Shown in pieces: positions 1 to 8,298 of a stretch of 14,816 nt of DNA. The stretch is from NCBI GenBank assembly GCA_035380045.1, contig DAOSWM010000066.1:1-14816 (forward strand), in the 5' to 3' direction. A program made the translations under genes and the position numbers. Under the pieces are notes generated by a model. The model saw only the letters and a program-made list of their open reading frames with translations. It was not told the DNA's origin and searched no databases. The stretch is from DAOSWM01 sp035380045. Lineage in GTDB: Bacteria > Bacteroidota > Bacteroidia > Bacteroidales > Tenuifilaceae. Positions within the stretch are counted from its first letter, which is position 1, and the number at the start of each line of letters is the position of its first letter.

Positions 1-56
1 GAACCCACGACCTGCTCATTACGAATGAGCTGCTCTACCAGCTGAGCTAAAGAGGC
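1..56 (-). tRNA. tRNA-Thr (anticodon CGT), truncated by window edge
   Basis: On the minus strand the gene begins at 56 with acceptor strand GCCTCTT, then a D arm (AGCTCAGCTGGTAGAGC), and an anticodon stem GCTCA/TGAGC around the 7-nt loop TTCGTAA, which reads anticodon CGT (threonine, codon ACG). The start of the T arm (GTGGGTTC) is reached at position 1. The rest of the T loop and the 3' acceptor strand lie outside the window. The gene lies 55 bp beyond the 3' end of the Ste24 protease gene, in the same direction, and has its own candidate -7 box. Confidence 0.93.
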
Positions 57-68
57 AATTTGCGTTTG

Positions 69-76
69 CAAAATTA
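69..76 (-). promoter_or_regulatory. Candidate Bacteroidota -7 box for the tRNA gene
   Basis: The minus strand reads TAATTTTG, an exact match to the Bacteroidota primary-sigma -7 consensus TAnnTTTG, ending 12 nt before the first base of the mature tRNA. That spacing suits a tRNA promoter with a very short leader. I see no clear -33 TTTG at the usual distance, so the support is the -7 match and its position. Confidence 0.4.
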
Positions 77-95
77 TTTATTTCTGCGAAATAAA
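77..95 (-). terminator. AT-rich perfect hairpin, possible weak terminator of the protease operon
   Basis: TTTATTTC and GAAATAAA form a perfect 8-bp inverted repeat with a 3-nt loop, 17 nt past the stop codon of the Ste24 gene. Only one pair is G-C and no long U tract follows on the minus strand, so the hairpin is weak. It sits where a 3' end or processing site would be expected, immediately before the tRNA promoter motif. Confidence 0.25.
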
Positions 96-111
96 AGAAT
101 TTGAACTAAAA

Positions 112-1365
112 TCATTTTGTGTTTTCACACTTTAAACTGCAAATACGTTGAAACAACGTTGGATGAGAATAGTTTACGAAAACGTAGAAAGGATGAGGCG
201 TTAGATTCGATAAGTTTTCGGCCGAAAGCTTTTTTAGCCCAGTAATCAGCGATTCAGAAAGTCCGTATCTACAAGCAAAATTATCGGCTTGGAACTCCAT
301 TTTACGGCTTAACCAGTTTGTGAACAAACTGATAATACTTTCAACCGGACTGAAAAGTATTGCAAAACCAATAATTGCAAGGTGAAAAACTGGTTGGCTT
401 GACCCGCTGTACCCTAGCGCAGCTAACACTTCGCTATTGCTCGAAAGTAAACTGAAAAGGTAGAGGAATACCGAAGTTTGCACAATTCCAAGGGCAAAAT
501 TGTTCCAGATATGGCGCTTACGAAAATGGCCGATTTCATGTGCCAAAACGGCTACTATTTCTTCGTTACTCATTTTATCAATGAGGGTATCATACAAAAC
601 CACTCGCCTATTCTTTCCGAAACCAGTAAAGTAGGCATTTGCCTTGGTTGAACGCTTGGAACCATCAATTACAAAAACCTTTGTTATAGGGAAACCTACT
701 TTTGCTGCAAATTCTTTAATGCTATCGAGAAGTTCTCCCTCTTGCAAAGGTTCCTGTTTGTTAAATAATGGTACAATTACTCTTGAATACAAAGTGTTTG
801 CCAGCAGGGAGAAAAGGACTAATGTACCCAAGGCAACTATCCAGAAGTAGTTTGGAATAAGGTAAAAAACCCATGTAATAAATGCTAGCAAAGACCCACC
901 GATAACAATAGAAAGAAGAATTGATTTAAGCGTATCAACAACGAAAAGTTTTGGAGTTAACTTATTAAAACCATACTTCTGCTCTATTACAAAGTTTGAG
1001 TATACTGAAAAAGGGATTGAAAAAACCAAGGAAGCAACCGCAACTACTGCGAAAAAAAGCAACGTAGTAACAATTAAATTGCTAGAGTATTCTGCCACTA
1101 AACTATGAAGCTTACCGAATACACCGAATAATAGAACTATAATGGTTATGATAAACACAAGAGAATTCTCAAACAGCGAAAATTTAGTTGTTTCTGCTTC
1201 GTATTCCTGCTGTAGCATATATTTATCATGCGGGTAAACATCGGCAATAATATCGGGGATAGGTTTTTTTCGATGGGAAATATTTAGCAGTTCCAGAATA
1301 ACTTCAAGAATAAAGCCAAAGGATACGATGATAATAAATATGAGAAGAATAGAACTTGATGACAT
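112..1365 (-). CDS. M48 family zinc metallopeptidase, Ste24 (CAAX prenyl protease 1) type
   Basis: A 417-residue inner-membrane zinc endopeptidase. The zinc site is visible: HEIGH at residues 276-280 (two His ligands and the catalytic Glu277), with the third ligand Glu357 in the EFQAD motif, as in the Ste24 branch of M48. About seven hydrophobic segments (roughly 5-27, 65-83, 95-118, 147-170, 172-192, 290-310, 325-348) match the Ste24 helical-barrel plan, and the C-terminal NYSHPTLFQRI stretch is also typical. Bacteria lack CAAX prenylation, so the substrate is unknown. Bacterial relatives such as HtpX act in membrane-protein quality control. It starts at ATG 1365, only 3 nt after the stop codon of the upstream lipoprotein gene, so the two are very probably co-transcribed and translationally coupled. 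The length is normal for the family. Confidence 0.93.
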   Translation of the reverse strand: MSSSSILLIFIIIVSFGFILEVILELLNISHRKKPIPDIIADVYPHDKYMLQQEYEAETTKFSLFENSLVFIITIIVLLFGVFGKLHSLVAEYSSNLIVTTLLFFAVVAVASLVFSIPFSVYSNFVIEQKYGFNKLTPKLFVVDTLKSILLSIVIGGSLLAFITWVFYLIPNYFWIVALGTLVLFSLLANTLYSRVIVPLFNKQEPLQEGELLDSIKEFAAKVGFPITKVFVIDGSKRSTKANAYFTGFGKNRRVVLYDTLIDKMSNEEIVAVLAHEIGHFRKRHIWNNFALGIVQTSVFLYLFSLLSSNSEVLAALGYSGSSQPVFHLAIIGFAILFSPVESIISLFTNWLSRKMEFQADNFACRYGLSESLITGLKKLSAENLSNLTPHPFYVFVNYSHPTLFQRICSLKCENTK

Positions 1366-1368
1366 ACC

Positions 1369-2355
1369 TTAAAGTTTCTCCATTATTTTAATGCGGTACT
1401 CTATTATTTTACGATACCAGTTTTCATCGGGCAGAGTTTCGTACTCCTTCGATTTGTTAAGCCATTCGATGGCTACATCGAAATTCCCAAGCAGCTCATT
1501 TGCTAATGCCATGTTAAATGCTGCCATCGCAGCAAGGTTCTTTTTTTGGTTGGGTTTTGAAAGTACTTTTTGCCATTGAGCTGCGGCGTCGAGCCACATG
1601 TTTTTCTCCACAAAATCAGCAGCCATCTTCATCTCCTTCGAACCGGTACTGTAGTAAATGCGTTTTTCATTCATCCAGCCTGGGGCAATTTTTTTTGCAT
1701 ATTCCGAGCCAATTAGGTAGCCACAGTATGAACCAGCTGAGAAGAACCCGGGAAGCTGGTCGCCAACGCGAACTTTTCTGTAATCGCTATTATCCCAAAT
1801 AAGCGTATCACGATACATATAATCACCCAGTACTTTTTTATTAGGCACATCGTACACACGCCAGTAGGCGTAAATTTTTGTTGTTAGGCTTCCGTAATAC
1901 AAACGCAAGTACCCCTCCCAGTAATCGTACTGTTCAACAACCGGTTCTATTTTAACATATTCTAAGGAGATTAGGAGGTCAGCGTTATATGGGTCAGCAA
2001 CTTCTTTTACCTGTTCCCAAGTAAAAGGTAGAATATACTTTGAGTTATCGTTGCGATAGTTGATACTATTTGGAATACTAACTCCCTGAAACCATGGAGA
2101 ATCGTAAAGTGATTCGGTTAATACCAGTGCCGCCTCGGTTCCTGCAATACTGTCAAGCGCTGCTTGTGCTAAGCTCTCTTCCACCCCCTCGATTCCTTCA
2201 TATAAGTTCGCAACCACCAAGGGCTGACTAAAATTTTTGGGAATTGAAATTTCAGAGGGTCTTAGCGTTTGAATTTCAATTACTTTATATGTTGAACATG
2301 AAGTAACTGTTAAAACAAGAATTAAAGAAAAAAAGTAGGTAATACGGTTCTTCAC
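1369..2355 (-). CDS. Uncharacterised Bacteroidota lipoprotein with TPR-like C-terminus (DUF6340-like)
   Basis: The predicted protein is a lipoprotein. A Lys/Arg-containing N-terminus is followed by a hydrophobic run and the lipobox VTSC, with the acylated Cys before STYK. The middle part is rich in Tyr, Trp and Asp. The last ~80 residues are amphipathic helix pairs resembling TPR repeats (AAAQWQKVLSK..., AAFNMALANELLGNFDVAIEWL), suggesting a protein-binding scaffold. It resembles what I recall as DUF6340, a family of unknown function. No ATG is available. The longest frame opens with TTG at 2382, but that codon lies inside an exact TAnnTTTG -7 box, so it should be at or before the transcript start. 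I therefore choose GTG at 2355, which gives the canonical lipoprotein N-terminus MKNRITYFFSL. It lies directly upstream of the Ste24 protease gene (3-nt gap). Confidence 0.8.
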   Translation of the reverse strand: MKNRITYFFSLILVLTVTSCSTYKVIEIQTLRPSEISIPKNFSQPLVVANLYEGIEGVEESLAQAALDSIAGTEAALVLTESLYDSPWFQGVSIPNSINYRNDNSKYILPFTWEQVKEVADPYNADLLISLEYVKIEPVVEQYDYWEGYLRLYYGSLTTKIYAYWRVYDVPNKKVLGDYMYRDTLIWDNSDYRKVRVGDQLPGFFSAGSYCGYLIGSEYAKKIAPGWMNEKRIYYSTGSKEMKMAADFVEKNMWLDAAAQWQKVLSKPNQKKNLAAMAAFNMALANELLGNFDVAIEWLNKSKEYETLPDENWYRKIIEYRIKIMEKL

Positions 2356-2379
2356 AATACTTGAATTTTTATTGAAACA

Positions 2380-2412
2380 CAAAGATATGATTTAACAACG
2401 AGATGATTCAAC
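2380..2412 (-). promoter_or_regulatory. Candidate promoter of the lipoprotein-protease operon
   Basis: On the minus strand TATCTTTG (2387-2380) matches the Bacteroidota -7 consensus TAnnTTTG exactly. A -33-like GTTG (2412-2409) lies 21 nt upstream, within the usual spacing. Transcription would begin near 2373, leaving a leader of roughly 18 nt before GTG 2355. This rules against the TTG at 2382 as start. Confidence 0.5.
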
Positions 2413-2483
2413 GTTAATTGCTACTATAAAACATTTTTACAGTATTTTTAACCAAAAAATCTCAATATTGTTCTGTAACGTTT

Positions 2484-2491
2484 TACATTTG
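2484..2491 (+). promoter_or_regulatory. Candidate -7 box for the AraC-type regulator
   Basis: TACATTTG matches TAnnTTTG exactly and ends 29 nt before ATG 2521, giving an expected leader of about 20 nt. I see no good -33 TTTG at the usual distance, which would fit an activator-dependent or weak promoter. The divergent space between this gene and the lipoprotein operon (2356-2520) holds both promoters and nothing else I can name. Confidence 0.4.
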
Positions 2492-2520
2492 GAATCCCGA
2501 AGGTGATTTAACTGTATTAA

Positions 2521-3603
2521 ATGGAATCAATATACTATATAGGTATTGTGCAGGCATGGTTTGCGGCTCTACTTCTTTTTCGGAAGCCAAACAAAGGAAC
2601 TCCAGATAAGCTGCTTATTGTTTGGTTGCTGATAATTGGCGTGGAAATGCTGTATTCGCTTTTAAATCTCAAATATTTCACACACCTCCCCGATTTAATA
2701 ATTATTCCACTTTGCTACGGCCCATTTTTGCTCTTCTATGCTACTTCACTCATATCCAAGCAATCAGATTTTGAAATTAAAAGCTACCTTCATTTTGCGC
2801 CATTTGTTCTATTTGTTATAGTTTCATTTTTTTGGGCAACACCTATTGATATCGATGCGGTTAACTTTTTGAAGAAAGGTTCACTAACATTGCTTGCTGT
2901 AAGCAACTTCGCTTTGTTTTTTGGTTCAATGCTTTTTTACTGGATTAAGGTATTTAAGCTAATTAGAAATCACAATAAAACACTTAGCGACCATTTTTCG
3001 TATCGCTCCGATAGCATTAAATTAACCTGGTTGAAAACAGTAGCCCTATGGATTCTGGGAGGTTTTATTGGTTCAGCCGTAACATTTTTTATCTTTTTCT
3101 TGCAGGATATTTTCCCGTTTAACCCGATTGAAATTTTTCACCTCGGTTTGCTAATTTTCACCTTTTCTATTAGTTACTATGGTATTCACCAACCGGTAAT
3201 ATACCAAAGGAAACCGTTGAAAAACACCCTTGAAAAGAGTACAACTTCTGCAGAAAGTTCAAATGAACTAGGGTCTCGGCTTAAAAGTGTAATGCTAAAA
3301 AGCGAACCCTACCTAAATAACGAATTAACAATTCAAGACTTATCGGATTTACTGAACGAATCCCCATCAAGTATTTCCACCTACCTGAATAAAGAATTGG
3401 GAGTTAATTTTTTCAACTACATAAATGGTTTTAGGGTTGAAAAAGCGAAGGAGTTACTTTCAAATTCTAGGAACAAAAAAGAAACCCTACTCGCCATTGC
3501 CTTCGACTCGGGTTTTAACTCAAAATCGTCATTCAACCTAATTTTCAAACGTAGCACGGGGATGACACCCTCGGAGTACAGAAAAATTCATTGTAAAGAG
3601 TAA
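2521..3603 (+). CDS. Membrane-anchored AraC-family transcriptional regulator (7-TM + HTH_AraC)
   Basis: A 360-residue protein with seven hydrophobic segments (about 3-20, 31-50, 58-77, 90-106, 122-145, 171-195, 204-221), a Ser/Thr/Glu-rich linker (about 228-250), and a C-terminal AraC/XylS DNA-binding domain. The first helix-turn-helix is at about 271-290 (IQDLSDLLNESPSSISTYLN). The second carries the family signature at about 322-353 (AIAFDSGFNSKSSFN, then FKRSTGMTPSEYRK). This architecture implies a sensor that stays in the inner membrane and contacts DNA from there. The ligand is unknown and there is no sugar-binding domain. It is divergent from the lipoprotein/protease operon and lies upstream of the galactoside cluster, but a strong terminator separates it from that cluster. 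Control of the cluster, of the divergent operon, or of itself are all possible. Confidence 0.9.
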   Translation: MESIYYIGIVQAWFAALLLFRKPNKGTPDKLLIVWLLIIGVEMLYSLLNLKYFTHLPDLIIIPLCYGPFLLFYATSLISKQSDFEIKSYLHFAPFVLFVIVSFFWATPIDIDAVNFLKKGSLTLLAVSNFALFFGSMLFYWIKVFKLIRNHNKTLSDHFSYRSDSIKLTWLKTVALWILGGFIGSAVTFFIFFLQDIFPFNPIEIFHLGLLIFTFSISYYGIHQPVIYQRKPLKNTLEKSTTSAESSNELGSRLKSVMLKSEPYLNNELTIQDLSDLLNESPSSISTYLNKELGVNFFNYINGFRVEKAKELLSNSRNKKETLLAIAFDSGFNSKSSFNLIFKRSTGMTPSEYRKIHCKE

Positions 3604-3654
3604 AGTGTGCACTGTTCTTTTTCAAGAGATCTCTCTATAAAAACACAAAAAATC

Positions 3655-3684
3655 ACGTCCAAACTTTTTATTTGGACGTTTTTT
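3655..3684 (+). terminator. Rho-independent terminator after the AraC-type gene
   Basis: ACGTCCAAA (3655-3663) and TTTGGACGT (3671-3679) form a perfect 9-bp stem with a 7-nt loop, followed at once by five T residues. It lies about 50 nt past the regulator's stop codon and isolates that gene from the outer-membrane barrel gene downstream. Confidence 0.88.
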
Positions 3685-3736
3685 ATAGGTTATTTTTCTT
3701 AATTGCCCCAAAATATAAAACTGTAACCTAAACTTT

Positions 3737-5053
3737 ATGGCAATGAACAGGAAACTTTACTCAGCAATCTTTTTTCTTCTAATAACCGTTTCACTTTTCG
3801 GTCAGGAGAGTTCCGAAACGAACGTAAAAACCGGATGGAATTTTGGCGTATTGCCGGCTCTTGGGTACGATTCGAACCTTGGCCTGCTTTACGGTGGAAT
3901 TGTAAACATGTTCGACTATGGCGATGGCTCACGTTACCCCGACTTCGATCACAACCTTTACCTACAACTTTCGGCCTACACCAAGGGAAGCATGGACGCC
4001 ATTCTGTTTTTCGATTCGTACTCGCTCATTCCTGAAAAACACTTTATTGGCCGATTCAGCTACAACCGCAACAGAGCCTACCCATTCTATGGCTTCAACG
4101 GAAGCCAAACTGTTTACGACCAGAATTTTGAAACATTTGGAAACGATGATTTCATAAGCCAGGTTTTCTACAAACTCGATCGTGAGCTGGTAAAAGCCGA
4201 CTTTTTGGTTGAAGACAAAATTGCCGACACAAAGTTCAACTGGATTGCAGGTCTCGATTTAGGCTGGTACAACACATCAACTGTTGACATAGAGCACCTT
4301 AATAAAAACAAGGAGGCTGACGATGTAATCCCTAACGAAAGAATTCTCTACGATTACTTCGTTGACTGGGGAATTATTAGTGCCGATAACAAGGAAGGAG
4401 GCTTTGATAATAGCGTAAAGGCCGGCTTGGTATACAACTCTCGCGACAGGCTCACTAATCCTATGCATGGAATGTGGACAGAATTGCTGGTACGTGTTGC
4501 CCCTGAGTTTGTTGGCAACCCCTCGAATTTTGCTCGAATTTCGCTAATTCACAGACAGTACTTCACCATTGTTGAAGAGAAACTTTCATTCGCCTACAGG
4601 TTATGGTATGAAGGAAACTTTGGCGATGTGCCCTTCTACAGCCGTCAACATTTAACTACTAGCAACTACTTCGAAGGATTTGGCGGTGCGCAAACCGTTC
4701 GTGGTGTTCTTATGAACAGAGTTGTGGGTCAGCATTCTGCCATAGGCAACTTTGAATTCCGCTGGAAAGCATTCCGTTTCAACGCCATAGGCCAAAACTT
4801 CTACTTAGGATTCAACGCATTTTTCGATGCCGGAACAGTGCTAAAACCCTACGATATTGACTTTACAAACGTTTCAAACTTAATGCATGAAAGGCATTTT
4901 GCTAGCAGTAATAACGAACTTTTCACTACCGCTGGTGCTGGGCTTAAGCTGGTAATGAACGAAAACTTTGTAGTTTCGGCTGATTATGGAAAAGCCATGA
5001 ATAGCAATTACGGAAATACTGGACTTTACGTAATTGTTGGTTACCTTTTCTAA
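3737..5053 (+). CDS. Omp85/BamA-TamA-type outer-membrane beta-barrel protein without POTRA domains
   Basis: A 438-residue exported outer-membrane protein. An N-terminal signal peptide (about 1-22, ending LFGQ) leads straight into alternating aromatic beta-strand sequence. The C-terminal half has Omp85 barrel hallmarks: FEGFGGAQTVRG with the VRG of the lid-loop motif at residues 321-323, then NFEFRW and FFDAGTV strands, and a terminal Phe (VGYLF) as used for barrel insertion. No POTRA repeats are present, so it is unlikely to be the essential BamA itself. POTRA-less Omp85-like barrels are common in Bacteroidota and mostly uncharacterised. It lies only 54 nt before the beta-galactosidase gene on the same strand, suggesting one operon. 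A role as a porin for galactosides or in surface delivery of the glycosidases is my inference. The start could instead be the second ATG (3743), giving MNRKLYSAIFF. I found no exact -7 motif upstream. Confidence 0.85.
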   Translation: MAMNRKLYSAIFFLLITVSLFGQESSETNVKTGWNFGVLPALGYDSNLGLLYGGIVNMFDYGDGSRYPDFDHNLYLQLSAYTKGSMDAILFFDSYSLIPEKHFIGRFSYNRNRAYPFYGFNGSQTVYDQNFETFGNDDFISQVFYKLDRELVKADFLVEDKIADTKFNWIAGLDLGWYNTSTVDIEHLNKNKEADDVIPNERILYDYFVDWGIISADNKEGGFDNSVKAGLVYNSRDRLTNPMHGMWTELLVRVAPEFVGNPSNFARISLIHRQYFTIVEEKLSFAYRLWYEGNFGDVPFYSRQHLTTSNYFEGFGGAQTVRGVLMNRVVGQHSAIGNFEFRWKAFRFNAIGQNFYLGFNAFFDAGTVLKPYDIDFTNVSNLMHERHFASSNNELFTTAGAGLKLVMNENFVVSADYGKAMNSNYGNTGLYVIVGYLF

Positions 5054-5107
5054 CCGAATTCAATTATACGCCTTCGTTTTCGAAAAATCACATAAAAAAT
5101 AAGCACA

Positions 5108-8100
5108 ATGAAAAAAGTTGCCCTTTTTTTTCAAATCATATTCATAACCCTTTCGGGTTACTCCCAAAACTGGCAGAACCCTGAAATTATTCAGCAAAAC
5201 AAGTTGTCAGCCCATTCTCTTTTGGTTCCCTTTGAAAATGAACCTCAATTCAACGCGCTAAATGAGATTTCTTCAAGCTATATGCTGCTAAATGGCAATT
5301 GGAATTTCCTATTTTTAACCAATCCGCTTGAAGCACCAGCCGATTTTTTTCAATCCAGCTACAACGATTCTGGCTGGGATACAATCTCTGTACCTTCGAA
5401 CTGGCAAACAAAAGGTTACGGAACTCCCATTTACATAAATCAGCGACATCCGTTTCCTGTAAATCCGCCAAAAGTTCCCAACGAGGGAAATGAAACCGGT
5501 TTATACAGAACAAAATTTCAGGTTCCTGAAAACTGGAAAGACAACAAGGTGATTCTACATTTCGCAGGTGTGCAATCGGCCATGGAAGTTTACCTAAATG
5601 GTAAATTTGTTGGTTACAGCCAGGGTAGCATGACTCCAGCTGAGTTCGATATAACTTCCCTTCTTGAAAAGAATGAAAATTTGCTGGCAGTAAAAGTTAT
5701 ACGTTGGTCGGATGGAAGTTACCTTGAGGATCAGGATTTTTGGCGCCTTAGCGGCATTTTTAGGGATGTTTTCGTTTACTCGCTACCAAGTTACGGTTTG
5801 TGGGATTTGTCCGTTAAAACAGCATTTAACAGCGATTACTCAGCATCAACCATCTCTGTTTCTGGAGAAATTATTAATAGATTCTCTAAGGAAAAACCAA
5901 GCGTACTAGTAAAATTAGCCGATGATGCTGGCAATGTAGTATTCGAAGAAAATGCTTCCGTAATATTTGGATACGAAACCATTTCATTTGAGTTAACCGA
6001 GGAGGTGCTTTCACCCAAGCTGTGGAGCGCAGAAAAACCGAACCTTTACCAACTTGTAATAAAAGTAAACGACAAGCATTTTTACCAACAAAAAGTTGGA
6101 TTCCGCGATGTAAAAATTTCCGACGGACAGCTATGGGTAAATGGGCAATCGATAACAATAAAGGGTGTTAACAGGCATGAAATTGACCCGCTGAACGGCC
6201 GCACTGTTTCTCGCGAATCTATGGAAAGGGACGTGATTCTAATGAAACAGAATAATTTCAACGCGGTTCGTACTGCTCACTACCCTACTCACCCATACTT
6301 TTTGGAAATGTGCGATAAGCACGGACTTTACGTAATGGATGAAGCGAATGTTGAGTCGCATTATCTGTGGCAAAATTACAACCAATCGCCTGTGCTTTAC
6401 CCACAATGGCGTGAAGCCATTGTAAACCGTGGAGTTTCAATGGTGATGCGCGACAGGAATCATCCTTCAATAATTATTTGGTCGCTGGGTAACGAGTCGG
6501 GCGATGGGCCAAACATGCAGGCCATGGCTGATACAATTCGAAAACTCGACCCCATGAATCGGCCAATTCACTACGAAAGTAAAGCGCTGAAACGTCCGCT
6601 TAGCTTCGATGGAGTTGGTTTTTTTGAACGTATCCGTAGAATGATTTCAGCCTTGCAATGGGGAAAATCGTTAACACGTTACGATTTTAACGCAGCCATG
6701 TACCCCAACTTCGACAGGCTAAACCAAATGGCTGAACTCGACGAAGCGAAACGTCCAATACTTATTTGCGAATATGCCCATGCAATGGGAAATAGCACCG
6801 GCCACTTCAAGGAATACTGGGATTTATTTGAGAGCAACCCCAGAATGATTGGAGGCTACATTTGGGACTGGGCCGACCAGGGCTTAACCAAACACACCGC
6901 CGATGGAGTGCCATACTACGCCTACGGCGGAGATTTTGGTGATACGATAAACGATAAGGATTTCTGCTTGAACGGTTTGGTTTTCCCCGACAGAAGCCTA
7001 AAGCCGGCAATGGCTGAAGTAAAAAAGGTTCAACAGTACGTTAAGTTTAACAATTTCAACGAAGCGGCCAAAACAGTAAAAATCAGGAACGATTACTCGT
7101 TCACAAACCTCGATAATTTCATCCTAAAATGGGAGTTAACCAAAAATGGGATTGTAATTGAAAAAGGCGAAAATGAACTTCCCTCCATCCTTCCAAATGA
7201 AACAAAAGATATTGAAATACCCTTCAGCAAACTTCAAACGGAGGAAGGGAAACGATACTTTCTGAACATTTCAGTTCAATTAAAAAAGGCAGAAAGTTGG
7301 GCTGAAGAAAGCTTTGAAGTTGCCAAAGAGCAATTTGAACTCGACTGGTTTATCGAAAGCAATCAAATTTTTGCAGTTAATAGCACTGCACTTGAAGTAA
7401 GCGAAAGCCCAAATGCATGGTTTGTTTCCGGCGGCAACTTTCGCATCGAATTCAGTAAGGAAACCGGAACCATTGAAAAATGGATTTCTAACGGTGATGT
7501 TGTGTCACTCAAAGGTCCAAGTGTAAACCTATGGCGAGCCCCAACCAGCAACGACATTGGAACTGAATTCAATCCCGACCCGCGTTTCACCTACCATGCC
7601 CACATTTGGGAGAAATACGGTTTAAATAATCTTCGTCTCAGCAACGTGGACACTCAAATTGAAACAGATGAGCAGGGAAATATTAATGTAATTACCAAGC
7701 AAACACTTCGTGGAAAAAAATCGAAATTCAAGTGTACCATAAAGCATACAGTTAACTCGTTAGGTGAGGTAAACGTATTTTTAGCTGTTAAAGTGAAACG
7801 CCCCTGGCGTAAGCTAAATATTCCCAGAATTGGTGTAACTATTGAAATTCCAAAGAATTTTAGTCAGGTTGAGTGGTTGGGCCGTGGGCCACACGAAAAC
7901 TACCGCGACCGAAGTTACGCCGCACACTGGGGGCTTTACCAGTCAACCATTCAAAACATGGTAACGCCATACATAAAGCCACAGGAGAATGGAAATAGGT
8001 TCGATGTAGATTGTGTAAAGCTAACAAATGTAGAAAAATCGGGAATCGAAGTAGCCGGTAAATCATTCTGTTTCAGCGTACATCCATACAGTTTAGAAAC

Positions 8101-8275
8101 CCTAACCAAAGCAACCCATGTCCCCGATTTGAAAGAAGCAGAAAATAGCTACCTTTATATCGACCTTGCACAAAACGCATTGGGAAGCGAGAGTTTCTTC
8201 TACAATTACGTTGAAAAGTATATTTTAAAAGGAAGAAAGTTCGAGCTAGAATTCAAGCTAAAGCCATTGGAATAA
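5108..8275 (+). CDS. lacZ: Exported beta-galactosidase, glycoside hydrolase family 2 (LacZ type)
   Basis: A 1055-residue five-domain GH2 enzyme hydrolysing terminal beta-D-galactosides. Order: signal peptide (about 1-20, ending GYSQ), sugar-binding jelly roll (about 55-225, with WSDGSYLEDQDFWRLSGIF), Ig-like domain (about 230-335), TIM barrel (about 340-640), second Ig-like domain, and the C-terminal small-chain domain (about 775-1050, including WRAPTSND at 809 and WLGRGPHENY at 923). Catalytic residues are clear: acid/base Glu463 in LGNES and nucleophile Glu555 in ICEYAHAMGN. His357, Glu416 and His418, equivalents of E. coli active-site and Mg2+ residues, are present at the same numbers. The catalytic glutamates are 92 residues apart, against 76 in E. 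coli. The signal peptide distinguishes it from cytoplasmic LacZ and implies periplasmic or surface action. It is followed 23 nt later by the GH97 gene. Exact substrate (lactose, plant or host galactosides) cannot be read from sequence. Confidence 0.96.
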   Translation: MKKVALFFQIIFITLSGYSQNWQNPEIIQQNKLSAHSLLVPFENEPQFNALNEISSSYMLLNGNWNFLFLTNPLEAPADFFQSSYNDSGWDTISVPSNWQTKGYGTPIYINQRHPFPVNPPKVPNEGNETGLYRTKFQVPENWKDNKVILHFAGVQSAMEVYLNGKFVGYSQGSMTPAEFDITSLLEKNENLLAVKVIRWSDGSYLEDQDFWRLSGIFRDVFVYSLPSYGLWDLSVKTAFNSDYSASTISVSGEIINRFSKEKPSVLVKLADDAGNVVFEENASVIFGYETISFELTEEVLSPKLWSAEKPNLYQLVIKVNDKHFYQQKVGFRDVKISDGQLWVNGQSITIKGVNRHEIDPLNGRTVSRESMERDVILMKQNNFNAVRTAHYPTHPYFLEMCDKHGLYVMDEANVESHYLWQNYNQSPVLYPQWREAIVNRGVSMVMRDRNHPSIIIWSLGNESGDGPNMQAMADTIRKLDPMNRPIHYESKALKRPLSFDGVGFFERIRRMISALQWGKSLTRYDFNAAMYPNFDRLNQMAELDEAKRPILICEYAHAMGNSTGHFKEYWDLFESNPRMIGGYIWDWADQGLTKHTADGVPYYAYGGDFGDTINDKDFCLNGLVFPDRSLKPAMAEVKKVQQYVKFNNFNEAAKTVKIRNDYSFTNLDNFILKWELTKNGIVIEKGENELPSILPNETKDIEIPFSKLQTEEGKRYFLNISVQLKKAESWAEESFEVAKEQFELDWFIESNQIFAVNSTALEVSESPNAWFVSGGNFRIEFSKETGTIEKWISNGDVVSLKGPSVNLWRAPTSNDIGTEFNPDPRFTYHAHIWEKYGLNNLRLSNVDTQIETDEQGNINVITKQTLRGKKSKFKCTIKHTVNSLGEVNVFLAVKVKRPWRKLNIPRIGVTIEIPKNFSQVEWLGRGPHENYRDRSYAAHWGLYQSTIQNMVTPYIKPQENGNRFDVDCVKLTNVEKSGIEVAGKSFCFSVHPYSLETLTKATHVPDLKEAENSYLYIDLAQNALGSESFFYNYVEKYILKGRKFELEFKLKPLE

Positions 8276-8298
8276 CCAAGTTTAAAAATGATTTTGCC

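Noticed and set aside
2356..2382. TTG 2382 as the start of the lipoprotein
   Set aside because: It overlaps a perfect -7 promoter box and adds nine residues before an otherwise standard signal peptide; GTG 2355 is the better choice.
3737..5053. The essential BamA assembly factor
   Set aside because: At 438 residues with no POTRA domains between the signal peptide and the barrel it is far too short for BamA.
7363..7590. Open frames antisense to lacZ and GH97 (also 5250-5513, 8907-9246, 9688-9951)
   Set aside because: They lie fully inside well-supported genes and show no motif, signal or promoter of their own; they are by-products of the coding strand.
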